A stretch of 64,000 nt of DNA, from contig NZ_CDWI01000011.1 of the NCBI RefSeq assembly GCF_001049495.1, positions 434,001 to 498,000 of the forward strand, read 5' to 3'. A program made the position numbers and the translations under genes. How positions within the stretch are numbered: the stretch's first letter is position 1; the number at the start of each line of letters is the position of its first letter. Below are positions 24,937 through 33,052 of this stretch, in pieces. Origin of the DNA: Microbacterium sp. 3J1. Lineage in GTDB: Bacteria; Actinomycetota; Actinomycetes; Actinomycetales; Microbacteriaceae. The notes under the pieces are model-generated. The model was given only the letters and a program-made list of their open reading frames with translations, had not been told where the DNA came from and searched no databases.

Positions 24937-26391
24937 TCATACCGGCCTATCGCCGCCTGTTCCCTCGTCGTCGGCCGGGCCGTCCGTGTCCGGAGAGGCG
25001 TCCGCTCCGTCGGAAACCCCGTCCGGGCCCGAAGCGCCGGGTCTCGCGTCGCCGCCGTCGGCCGAGAAGTCCTCGCCGTCGAGCAGGCGCGCGAGTGCCT
25101 CGTCGAACTCGTCGGCGACGGGCTGCTCTCCGCGGGCCGTCGCCTGCAGCCGCGCCACGAGCGCGGACGGGTCATCGATGTCCTCCGAGGTCGGCATGAG
25201 GTCCGGGTAGTCCCAGAGGGCGTCTCGTCCGGCCGTGCCCACCGCATCCGTCACCGCCTGCCACATGGCCGACGCCTCGCGGAGCCGCCTCGGTCGCAGC
25301 TTGAGTCCCACCAGGGCGCCCAGCGCGTCTTCGGCCGGTCCTCCCACGGCGCGACGTCGGCGCGCCGCCTCGGCGATCCGCGCGCCGTCGGGGAGCCGTG
25401 ACGTCGCCTGCGCGGTCACGACATCGACCCAGCCGTCGATCGTCGCGACGAGGTTCTCCAGGCGGGCGAGGGCGTCGCGCTGCGCGTCGGTCTGGGTGGG
25501 CAGGAGAGCGCCGCCCTCGATCGCGGCCCGCAGCTCCTCGGGGTCGGACGGGTCCAGTCGGCTCGCGACGTCCTCGAGCGCGTCGACGTCGACGGTCACG
25601 CCTCGGGCGAAGTCGGTGATCTGCGCCATGACATGGAGGTGCAGCCACTTCGCGTGACGGTAGAGCCGCGCGTAGGCGAGCTCCCGCGTCGCGAGATACA
25701 GGGTGATCTGGTCCTCGGGGATCTCGAGTCCCTCGCCGAAGGCAGAGAGGTTCTGCGGGATCATGGCCGCCGTGCCCGCAGGCAGCACGGGAATGCCGAC
25801 GTCGCCCCCGGAGACCACCTCGAGAGACAGGTTGCCCAGCACCTGTCCAAACTGTGCGGCGAAGACCGAGCCTCCGAGTCCGCGCATGAGCTTGCCCGCG
25901 CCCTGCACGAGTCCGCGCATGTCGTCGGGCACCTGCGTGTCGAGGGCGCTCGTGAGCGCGTCCGCGATGCTCGTCGACACGGGGTCGGCGATCTCCTTCC
26001 ACACCGGCAGCGTCGCCTCGACCCACTCGCCGCGGGTCATCGCACGGGGCGTCTCCGCCAGTTCGGAGATGGTCGTCGCCTCGCCGAGCCAGAGGTCTGC
26101 CAGGGCGAACGAGTCGGCGAGGGACGTGCGTGCGCCGTCGGCGATGCCGAGGCCGTCGCGGTTGGCGATGTGCAGCGCCTGGCGGAGGGCGTTCTCCCAG
26201 GCGTCGCCGCCGAAGGCCCCCTGCAGCTGCGCCATGATGGACTGCATCATGGCGGGGTCCAGCTGGAGCCCGTCCATGCCGGAGAACGCGTTGCGCAGCG
26301 CCTCCGGATCGATGTCGCCGGCACCCTGGCCGGCCATCATGCGTCGGAGGAACTCCTGGAAGTCCTCGGGGGTGGGGTCGTTGTCTGCCAT
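24937..26391 (-). CDS. DUF2342 zincin-like protein (annotated zinc-dependent metalloprotease)
   Basis: A 484-residue mostly helical protein. The region near 230-250 (YLATRELAYARLYRHAKWL) is where DUF2342 relatives carry their putative zincin helix. A canonical HExxH is not present: the stretch reads RELAY. The N-terminus is methionine-rich, and the last 70 residues are acidic and disordered. The family is restricted to actinobacteria and its proteolytic activity is unproven as far as I know. A leadered start is likely (GAGAGG upstream of ATG). It is divergent from the Lon-like gene with 117 bases between them, and upstream of the zinc protein on the same strand. Confidence 0.8.
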   Translation of the reverse strand: MADNDPTPEDFQEFLRRMMAGQGAGDIDPEALRNAFSGMDGLQLDPAMMQSIMAQLQGAFGGDAWENALRQALHIANRDGLGIADGARTSLADSFALADLWLGEATTISELAETPRAMTRGEWVEATLPVWKEIADPVSTSIADALTSALDTQVPDDMRGLVQGAGKLMRGLGGSVFAAQFGQVLGNLSLEVVSGGDVGIPVLPAGTAAMIPQNLSAFGEGLEIPEDQITLYLATRELAYARLYRHAKWLHLHVMAQITDFARGVTVDVDALEDVASRLDPSDPEELRAAIEGGALLPTQTDAQRDALARLENLVATIDGWVDVVTAQATSRLPDGARIAEAARRRRAVGGPAEDALGALVGLKLRPRRLREASAMWQAVTDAVGTAGRDALWDYPDLMPTSEDIDDPSALVARLQATARGEQPVADEFDEALARLLDGEDFSADGGDARPGASGPDGVSDGADASPDTDGPADDEGTGGDRPV

Positions 26392-26508
26392 CGCGATCGC
26401 CTCTCAGCACGTCTGAAGCCGTGGGATCTACGCTAGTCACAGGATGCGCCGCGAGACCCCGCCGCGGGCAGATCGCTGTACGCCGCCCGCGAACGACGGA
26501 GGAACCCT

Positions 26509-27603
26509 GTGGATCGAACACGGTCTGTGAAGCTCGGACTCGGAGTCTGGGCACTGATCGTCGCGTTGATCGCGCTCGTGGTTCTGACCTTCCTCCCCAC
26601 GCCGTACGTCATCCAGCGGCCGGGGCCCGTCTACGACACCCTCGGCACCGCGGCCGACGCCGACGGCGAGCAGGTTCCGCTGATCAGCGTCGAGGGTGCG
26701 GACACGTTCGAGACGGCGGGCACGCTGGATCTCACCACCGTCCAGGTGGTCGGCAATCGCGAGCGCACGCCGAGCTGGTTCGAACTCGCGCTCGCGTGGA
26801 CGGACCCGTCCCGGGCGGTCGTCCCGCTCGACTCCGTGTTCCCCGAGGGCGTCACCACCGAGCAGCGTGACGAGCGCAACGCCACTCTCATGGTCGATTC
26901 GCAGCACGAGGCGACGGCGGCGGCCTTCACCGAGCTCGGCCTGGAGACCGGTGCTGAGGTGGCCGTCGTCGAGGTCGTCGAGGGCGCTCCCGCGGAGGGA
27001 GCCCTGGAGCCCGAGGACATCGTCACCGCGATCGACGGCACCGACGTGACGTCCGCGAAGCAGCTGCGTGAGGCGATCCAGGATGCCGAGGGCGACCCGA
27101 TCGTGTTCACCGTGCTGCGCGACGGCGAGGAGCAGGAGGTCGAGGTCACGCCCGAAGAGCACGTCGACGGCGATGTCACGACCTGGCTCATCGGAGTGAC
27201 CCTGCGAACCGACTACGACTTCGAGGTCGACGTCACCTTGCAGCTCGACAACGTGGGCGGTCCCAGCGCGGGGATGATGTTCGCGCTGGGGATCATCGAC
27301 ACGTTGACCCCTGGAGAGCTCAACGGGGGAGAGAACGTCGCCGGCACCGGCACGATCGAGGCCGACGGCACCGTCGGACCCATCGGCGGCATCCGTCAGA
27401 AGCTCTACGGCGCGCGTGACGCCGGTGCCGAGTACTTCCTCGCCCCCGAGTCGAACTGCGACGAGGTCATCGGGCACATCCCGAACGGGCTGACCGTGGT
27501 CAGCACCGCCACGCTCGACGACTCTCTGGCAGCCCTCGAGGTGATCGCCGACGGCGGCGACGTCGCAGCGCTCCCGAGCTGCGATGTGGCGAACGCCCGA
27601 TGA
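26509..27603 (+). CDS. Membrane-anchored PDZ / Lon-like (S16) serine protease
   Basis: A 364-residue protein of YlbL type. It has a single N-terminal membrane anchor (about 10-29), a PDZ domain (about 150-215) and a C-terminal Lon proteolytic domain without ATPase. The catalytic dyad is Ser 253 in GGPSAGMMFALG and Lys 298 in GIRQKLYGA. The active site should face the outside of the membrane. The GTG start has a good Shine-Dalgarno (GGAGG, 6 bases). It lies 72 bases before UPF0182, a pairing I recall from mycobacteria (Rv3194c-Rv3193c). The substrate is unknown. Confidence 0.9.
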   Translation: MDRTRSVKLGLGVWALIVALIALVVLTFLPTPYVIQRPGPVYDTLGTAADADGEQVPLISVEGADTFETAGTLDLTTVQVVGNRERTPSWFELALAWTDPSRAVVPLDSVFPEGVTTEQRDERNATLMVDSQHEATAAAFTELGLETGAEVAVVEVVEGAPAEGALEPEDIVTAIDGTDVTSAKQLREAIQDAEGDPIVFTVLRDGEEQEVEVTPEEHVDGDVTTWLIGVTLRTDYDFEVDVTLQLDNVGGPSAGMMFALGIIDTLTPGELNGGENVAGTGTIEADGTVGPIGGIRQKLYGARDAGAEYFLAPESNCDEVIGHIPNGLTVVSTATLDDSLAALEVIADGGDVAALPSCDVANAR

Positions 27604-27663
27604 GCGCATCCGCCGTGACCTCCCCGTGACAGGGATGACAGCCGGAGCACAGTGAGGCGTGCC

Positions 27664-27669
27664 TAGGAT
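27664..27669 (+). promoter_or_regulatory. -10 box of a leaderless transcript (UPF0182)
   Basis: TAGGAT, 6 bases before the GTG at 27676. It shows that the UPF0182 gene can be transcribed independently of the Lon-like gene. Confidence 0.6.
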
Positions 27670-27675
27670 GGGACA

Positions 27676-30573
27676 GTGACCTCGACCCCCGCACCGAACT
27701 CGGCCACTCCCCGAACCTCGCGAAGAATCTTCGGCATCTCGTTGGCGATCATCGCCGCGCTCATCGCCGTCTTCTTCGTCTTCTCGTCGCTCTACACCGA
27801 ATTCCTCTGGTTCGACCAGGTGGGCTTCGCAGGTGTCCTCACCACCCAGTGGTTCGCCACCGCGGTGATGTTCGTCATCGGATTCCTCGGAATGGCCGTC
27901 CCGCTGTTCGTGGCGATCCAGCTGGCGTACCGTCTGCGCCCCGTCTACGTGCGCCTGAGCTCGCAGCTCGACCGGTACCAGGAGGTCATCGAGCCGCTCC
28001 GGCGCCTCGCGATGTGGGGCATGCCGATCTTCTTCGGTCTGTTCGCCGGGTTCTCGGCGGCCAGCCAGTGGAAGACGGTCTGGCTGTGGGCGAACGGTGT
28101 CGCCACCGACCAGGCCGACCCGCAGTTCGGCGTCGACACGGGCTTCTACATGTTCGCGATGCCCTTCTACTCGATCCTCGCGGCGTTCGTGTCGGCGGTG
28201 CTGCTGCTCACGCTCATCGTGACGGCCCTCGTGTCCTACCTGTACGGCTCCGTCCGCATTGGGCAGGGCGAGCTGCGCATCTCGAAGCCCGCCCGCATCC
28301 AGCTCGCGGTGATCGCTGGCCTCTACCTGCTGGTTCAGGCGGCGAGCCTGTGGCTCGATCGCTACAAGACCCTCGTCACCCAGGACGACCGCATCGTCGG
28401 GCCGGCATACACCGGTGTGAACGCGACGATCCCCGGGCTCGCGATCCTCGCGATCATCGCCGCCCTCGTCGCCGTCCTCTTCTTCGTCACGGCCGTCATC
28501 GGCCGGTGGCGCTTCCCGCTCGCGGCGACGGCGCTCCTCATCGTCGCGTCGCTCGTCGTGGGCGTCGGATTCCCGTGGGCCGTCACGACGTTCCAGGTGC
28601 GCCCGAACCAGAACGCCTACCAGGCCGAGTTCTACCAGCGGAACATCGACGGCACCAAAGAGGCCTACGGTGTCGCCGATCTCGAGACCACGCCGTTCGA
28701 GGCCGAGACCGACGCCGAAGCGGGCCAGCTGCGCGAGGATGCCGAGACCACCGCGTCCATCCGCATCGTCGACCCCGCGGTGATCAGCCCGGCGGTGCGT
28801 CAGCTCGAGCAGTACCGCGGCTACTACCAGTTCCAGGAGAACCTCGACGTCGACCGCTATGAGATCGACGGCGTCATGCAGGACACCGTGGTCTCCGTCC
28901 GCGACCTCGACATGGAGGGCGTCGACGTCAGCAACTGGAACAACCGCGCAGCGGTGTACACGCACGGCTACGGCCTCGTCGCGGCGGCGGGAAACCAGCG
29001 CACCAGTGACGGCGAGCCGGTCTTCCTCGAGCGCGGCATCCCCTCCTCGGGATTCCTCACCGAGCAGGAGGACTTCGAGCCGCGAGTCTACTTCGGCGAG
29101 CACTCCCCGGAGTACTCCATCGTGGGTGCTCCCGACGGCGCCGACCCGGTCGAGATCGACTATCCCCGCGGCAAGGACGGCTCGAACGAGACCAAGACGA
29201 CCTTCGAGGGGGAGGGCGGCCCCGCGATCGGGAACACCTTCACCAAGCTGCTCTACGCGCTGAAGTTCCAGTCGGAGCAGATCCTCTTCTCGAACCTCGT
29301 GAACGAGGACTCGCAGATCCTCTACGACCGCGACCCGAAGACACGGGTCCAGAAGGTCGCGCCGTACCTCGAGCTCGACAGCGACCCGTACCCGACCGTG
29401 GTCGACGGGCGCATCGTCTGGGTCATCGACGGCTACACCACGAGTTCGACGTACCCGTACTCGACGAGCGTGAGCCTGTCCGAGGCGATCGCCGACTCGA
29501 ACGTGCCGTCGCCGACCCTCGCGATCGACGAGATCAACTACATCCGCAACTCGGTGAAGGCGACCGTCGACGCCTACGACGGGTCGGTGACCCTGTACGC
29601 GTGGGACGACGAGGATCCGGTGCTGCAGACGTGGCAGAAGATCTACCCGTCCACGCTGAAGTCGGTCAGCGACATGTCGTCTGACCTGATGAGCCACGTG
29701 CGGTACCCGACCGACCTGTTCAAGGTGCAGCGCGACATCCTCGGCACGTACCACATCGACACGGCCGGCTCGTTCGCTCAGCAGGACAATCGCTGGCAGA
29801 CGCCGAACGACCCGCGCAGCGACGCGGTGCTCCAGCCGCCGTACTACCTGACGATGCAGATGCCGGGTCAGGATTCACCGCGGTTCTCGATGTTCTCGAC
29901 CTTCATCCCGTCGGCATCGGGGAGCGGAGGCAACCGTGACGTCCTGATGGGCTACCTCGCGGTCGACTCGGACGCCGGATCCGAAGCGGGCGTCAAGGCG
30001 GAGGGCTACGGGCAGCTGAGGATGCTGGAGATCGACACGGACACCACTGTGCCCGGTCCCGGTCAGGTGCAGAACACGTACAACTCCGACACGGCCGTCG
30101 TGCCGCAGCTGAACCTCCTGCAGCAGGGCGAGTCCGAGGTGCTCTACGGAAACCTCCTGACATTGCCGGTCGGCGGCGGTCTGCTCTACGTCCAGCCGGT
30201 CTACGTCCAGTCGTCGGAGGGCACGAAGCTCCCGCGTCTGCAGAAGGTGCTCGTCGCCTTCGGTGACAAGGTCGCGTTCGAGGACACACTGACCGCAGCA
30301 CTCGACACGCTGTTCGGCGGTGATTCCGGAGCGACGGGCGGCGACGACCAGGTCGAGCCGGTCGAGCCCGATCCCGAGACCGGAGAGGTACCGACGACGC
30401 CGGCCGAGCCCACAGATGTTCAGGCGGAGGCCCTCGCCGCCGCTCAGCAGGCTCTGACGGATCGCGATGCCGCTCTGAAGTCGGGCGACCTGACGAAGTT
30501 CGCCGAGGCCGACAAGCGGCTCACGGATGCTGTCAATGCACTCCTCGAACTCGAGGCGGCAGCGGGGGAGTGA
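27676..30573 (+). CDS. UPF0182 family giant membrane protein
   Basis: A 965-residue protein. About seven transmembrane segments occupy residues 20-310 (the first is IFGISLAIIAALIAVFFVF). A large, presumably extracytoplasmic domain spans about 320-860, with the family landmarks SNYPYSTSV-like TYPYSTSVSLSEA, NYIRNSVKATVDAYDG and HVRYPTDLFKVQRDIL. An acidic, low-complexity tail closes the protein. The family is found in actinobacteria, cyanobacteria and some others and has no assigned function. GTG start with a leaderless -10 box. A UUCG-loop terminator follows. Confidence 0.93.
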   Translation: MTSTPAPNSATPRTSRRIFGISLAIIAALIAVFFVFSSLYTEFLWFDQVGFAGVLTTQWFATAVMFVIGFLGMAVPLFVAIQLAYRLRPVYVRLSSQLDRYQEVIEPLRRLAMWGMPIFFGLFAGFSAASQWKTVWLWANGVATDQADPQFGVDTGFYMFAMPFYSILAAFVSAVLLLTLIVTALVSYLYGSVRIGQGELRISKPARIQLAVIAGLYLLVQAASLWLDRYKTLVTQDDRIVGPAYTGVNATIPGLAILAIIAALVAVLFFVTAVIGRWRFPLAATALLIVASLVVGVGFPWAVTTFQVRPNQNAYQAEFYQRNIDGTKEAYGVADLETTPFEAETDAEAGQLREDAETTASIRIVDPAVISPAVRQLEQYRGYYQFQENLDVDRYEIDGVMQDTVVSVRDLDMEGVDVSNWNNRAAVYTHGYGLVAAAGNQRTSDGEPVFLERGIPSSGFLTEQEDFEPRVYFGEHSPEYSIVGAPDGADPVEIDYPRGKDGSNETKTTFEGEGGPAIGNTFTKLLYALKFQSEQILFSNLVNEDSQILYDRDPKTRVQKVAPYLELDSDPYPTVVDGRIVWVIDGYTTSSTYPYSTSVSLSEAIADSNVPSPTLAIDEINYIRNSVKATVDAYDGSVTLYAWDDEDPVLQTWQKIYPSTLKSVSDMSSDLMSHVRYPTDLFKVQRDILGTYHIDTAGSFAQQDNRWQTPNDPRSDAVLQPPYYLTMQMPGQDSPRFSMFSTFIPSASGSGGNRDVLMGYLAVDSDAGSEAGVKAEGYGQLRMLEIDTDTTVPGPGQVQNTYNSDTAVVPQLNLLQQGESEVLYGNLLTLPVGGGLLYVQPVYVQSSEGTKLPRLQKVLVAFGDKVAFEDTLTAALDTLFGGDSGATGGDDQVEPVEPDPETGEVPTTPAEPTDVQAEALAAAQQALTDRDAALKSGDLTKFAEADKRLTDAVNALLELEAAAGE

Positions 30574-30590
30574 CCTCCCTCTGACGATCG

Positions 30591-30620
30591 GATGGGCGCC
30601 CTCTTCGGAGGGCGCCCATC
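30591..30620 (+). terminator. Strong hairpin after UPF0182
   Basis: 13-bp perfect stem GATGGGCGCCCTC with a TTCG tetraloop, 17 bases after the UPF0182 stop. No T-tract, but the UUCG-capped stem is very stable. Confidence 0.8.
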
Positions 30621-30723
30621 TGCGTATCCGTAGCCGTAGCCGTCAGACATCGCCTGCGAGCAGTGCCGGCGTCAGGCGCGATCATGCTGAGAGAGCAGTG
30701 CCGCGACCCGGAACTGGAAAAGC

Positions 30724-30767
30724 GAAAGGCCCTCTGATCTGGATTTCTCCCGATCAGAGGGCCTTTC
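30724..30767 (-). terminator. Terminator of the initiator tRNA gene
   Basis: 16-bp perfect stem (GAAAGGCCCTCTGATC with its complement) and a 12-base loop, starting 5 bases past the 3' end of the tRNA. On the minus strand it is followed by GCTTTTCC, a short T-run. Confidence 0.8.
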
Positions 30768-30772
30768 ATTTG

Positions 30773-30846
30773 TTGCGGGGACAGGATTTGAACCTGCGAC
30801 CTCCGGGTTATGAGCCCGGCGAGCTACCGAACTGCTCCACCCCGCG
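30773..30846 (-). tRNA. Initiator tRNA-fMet (CAT)
   Basis: A 74-nt cloverleaf with anticodon CAT. Two initiator hallmarks are present: an unpaired C1-A72 at the end of the acceptor stem (CGCGGGG against CCCCGCA), and three G-C pairs next to the anticodon loop (GGG CTCATAA CCC). The D stem is GAGC/GCTC and the T stem GCAGG/CCTGT. The 3' CCA is not encoded. A stem-loop terminator follows immediately. No other tRNA lies in the window. Confidence 0.95.
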
Positions 30847-30857
30847 GCACGAGTTAT

Positions 30858-30863
30858 AGCCTA
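30858..30863 (-). promoter_or_regulatory. Possible -10 box of tRNA-fMet
   Basis: TAGGCT on the minus strand, 11 bases upstream of the mature tRNA 5' end. An overlapping TATAAC is an alternative. I see no good -35. Confidence 0.35.
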
Positions 30864-30925
30864 ACACGGATTCTGAGAGGTCGCGAATCGAGGCCACGCT
30901 CGGACCGATGCGGGAGGATGTGAGC

Positions 30926-31741
30926 ATGACCGATGTCACTTCCTCCGCCGCTGTGCCCGTCGCGGTCTGCCAGTTCGCCCCGACGGACTCGCGCGCGGCG
31001 AACCTCGACCGCATCGCCGCGCTCACCGCACAGGCCGCGGCGCGCGGGGCGAAGCTCGTGGTCTTCCCCGAGTACTCCAGCTACTTCGTGAACCCGATGG
31101 ATGCGACCCTGGCGCAGAACGCGCAGAGTCTGGACGGCGAGTTCGTGGCGGCTCTCACCGCCCTCGCTGCGGACTACGGGGTGGTGATCGTCGCGGGGCT
31201 CGTCGAGAACGGGTCCGACGACACACACGTACACAACACCGTGGTGGCGGTGCGGGGCGACGGGATCCTGGGCGCGTACCGCAAGCAGCACCTGTACGAC
31301 GCCTTCGGCCAGAAGGAGTCCGACTGGATCGAAGCGGGGGAGCTGACGACGTCGACCTTCGAGGTCGCCGGCATCCGGTTCGGTCTCATGACGTGCTACG
31401 ACCTGCGGTTCCCGGAGGTCGCGCGCGGACTCGTCGACGCCGGGGCGGATGTGCTCGTCGTCCCTGCGGAGTGGGTGCGCGGTCCTCTCAAGGAGCACCA
31501 CTGGACCACGCTGCTCGCGGCGCGCGCGATCGAGAACACGACATACGTCCTGGCGGCCGATCACCCCGCCCCCATCGGAGTGGGCCACTCGCAGATCGTG
31601 GACCCGCAGGGCGTGGTGCTCGCCGGCGTCGGTTCCGAAGAGGGCATGGCCGTATCCGTCGTCGAGCGGTCCGTGATCGAGCGCGTGCGCGCCGTGAATC
31701 CCTCCCTGCAGATGCGGCGCTATGCCGTGCGGCCTCGCTGA
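30926..31741 (+). CDS. Nitrilase-superfamily amidase (omega-amidase/YafV/Nit-like)
   Basis: A 271-residue carbon-nitrogen hydrolase. The catalytic triad is Glu 49 (VFPEYSSYF), Lys 120 (YRKQHLYD) and Cys 157 (MTCYDLRFPE). Nit-type branches hydrolyse omega-amides of deaminated amino acids or deaminated glutathione; the sequence alone does not choose between them. I used ATG 30926 with GGGAGG 8 bases upstream; an in-frame ATG at 30908 is possible. It is convergent with, and overlaps by 22 bases, a YbdL-like aminotransferase that could make its substrate. Confidence 0.85.
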   Translation: MTDVTSSAAVPVAVCQFAPTDSRAANLDRIAALTAQAAARGAKLVVFPEYSSYFVNPMDATLAQNAQSLDGEFVAALTALAADYGVVIVAGLVENGSDDTHVHNTVVAVRGDGILGAYRKQHLYDAFGQKESDWIEAGELTTSTFEVAGIRFGLMTCYDLRFPEVARGLVDAGADVLVVPAEWVRGPLKEHHWTTLLAARAIENTTYVLAADHPAPIGVGHSQIVDPQGVVLAGVGSEEGMAVSVVERSVIERVRAVNPSLQMRRYAVRPR

Positions 31742-32952
31742 GACGAGCGGTCTCCGAAGCCGGTCGCCAGTCGCGCCGCCGCCTCCTCCAGCACCTCGAT
31801 GCGCTTGCATGCGGCGAATCTGACCAGCCCGGCATAGTCGGCGCGGTGGTGCGCGGACGTGAAGGCGCTCAACGGGATGGCCACCACTCCCGCCCGCTCC
31901 GGCAGCGCGCGGCAGAAGGCGGCGGCATCCCGCCCGCCGAGCGGCGAGGCGTCTGCGACGGTGAAGTACCCGCCCTGCGGTACGTGCACCTCGAAACCCG
32001 CCGCTCGAAGGCCGGCACCGAGCACCTCGTGCTTGCGCGCCAGGGTCTCGGAGGCCTCCGTGAAGTACCGGTCGTCGAGCCGCAGCCCCACGGCGACCGC
32101 CGGCTGGAACGGCGCTCCGTTGACGTAGGTCAGATACTGCTTCACGGTGAGCACCGCCGTGATCAGCGGGGCGGGGCCATGCACCCAGCCGATCTTCCAT
32201 CCGGTGGTCGAGAACGTCTTGCCGGCGGAAGAGATCGTGAGCGTGCGCGATGCCGCACCGGGAAGCGTCGCGATCGGCGTGTGCGGAGCGGAGAACGAGA
32301 GGTGCTCGTACACCTCATCCGTCACGATGATCGCGTCGTGTCTGTCGGCGAGCCGGACGATCTCGGCCAGGATCTCGCGTCCGAACACCGCGCCGGTGGG
32401 GTTGTGCGGATCGTTCACGAGGATCACGCGCGTGCGATCGGTCACCGCTGCGGCGAGGCGATCGGCGTCCGGCTGGAAGTCGGGGGCTCGCAGCGGAACG
32501 GTGACCAAGCGGGCGCCGGCGAGGGCGACGGCCGCGGCGTAGGAGTCGTAATAGGGCTCGAAGACGACGACCTCGTCGTCGGGCCCGTCGATGAGGGCCA
32601 GCAGAGCGGCCGTGAGCGCCTCGGTGGCACCCGCGGTCACGATGACCTCGCGCTCCGGATCCACGGTGAGGCCGTAGAAGCGCGACTGATGCTCGCTGAT
32701 CGCCGCCAGCAGGTCGGGCAGTCCCCGTCCGGGCGGGTACTGGTTCGCACCGGCCGAGATCGCGGCTCGCGCAGCCTCGAGCACCTCGGCGGGACCGTCC
32801 TCGTCGGGGAACCCCTGGCCCAGATTGATCGCCCCGGTCCTGGCCGCTGCCGCGGACATCTCTGCGAAGATGGTGGGGGCGACGGTTCCGTCGTCGGCCA
32901 AGAGACCGGCACCTGCCGCCGTGCGCCGCCACGCGCCTGGGATGACACTCAT
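31720..32952 (-). CDS. PLP-dependent aminotransferase, YbdL/kynurenine-glutamine transaminase type
   Basis: A 410-residue fold-type I class I/II aminotransferase. Lys 245 (SSAGKTFSTTGWKIGW) binds PLP, with HNPTG at 183-187 and TDEVYEH at 211-217. The opening INLGQGFPD and NQYPPGRGLPDLLAAI, and the later KIGWVHGPAPL, are close in pattern to YbdL, a methionine-preferring transaminase, and to glutamine transaminase K. DapC-type N-succinyl-diaminopimelate aminotransferase is an alternative, since actinobacterial DapC is in the same branch. The start at 32952 is set by a TAGCCT box; the longer frame to 33114 has no support. Confidence 0.85.
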   Translation of the reverse strand: MSVIPGAWRRTAAGAGLLADDGTVAPTIFAEMSAAAARTGAINLGQGFPDEDGPAEVLEAARAAISAGANQYPPGRGLPDLLAAISEHQSRFYGLTVDPEREVIVTAGATEALTAALLALIDGPDDEVVVFEPYYDSYAAAVALAGARLVTVPLRAPDFQPDADRLAAAVTDRTRVILVNDPHNPTGAVFGREILAEIVRLADRHDAIIVTDEVYEHLSFSAPHTPIATLPGAASRTLTISSAGKTFSTTGWKIGWVHGPAPLITAVLTVKQYLTYVNGAPFQPAVAVGLRLDDRYFTEASETLARKHEVLGAGLRAAGFEVHVPQGGYFTVADASPLGGRDAAAFCRALPERAGVVAIPLSAFTSAHHRADYAGLVRFAACKRIEVLEEAAARLATGFGDRSSQRGRTA

Positions 32953-32959
32953 GAAGAAC

Positions 32960-32965
32960 AGGCTA
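32960..32965 (-). promoter_or_regulatory. -10 box of a leaderless transcript (aminotransferase)
   Basis: TAGCCT on the minus strand, 7 bases before the ATG at 32952. The divergent HtrA gene starts 100 bases away. Confidence 0.6.
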
Positions 32966-33052
32966 AGGCCATAGGTGAAACTCATCTTCGCCATACGAAA
33001 CGCACAGATACAGGCGTCACTCTGAAGGGGCGTTGTTGAAGGAGCACACACC

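Noticed and set aside
26437..29754. 1105-codon minus-strand open frame
   Set aside because: Antisense to the Lon-like and UPF0182 genes, both of which show clear family motifs. The antisense product is Arg/Asp/His-rich without motifs.
30591..30620. Riboswitch or small RNA downstream of UPF0182
   Set aside because: A simple TTCG-capped terminator stem explains the conserved-looking structure.
30773..30846. Elongator tRNA-Met
   Set aside because: C1-A72 mismatch and the three G-C pairs below the anticodon loop identify the initiator form.
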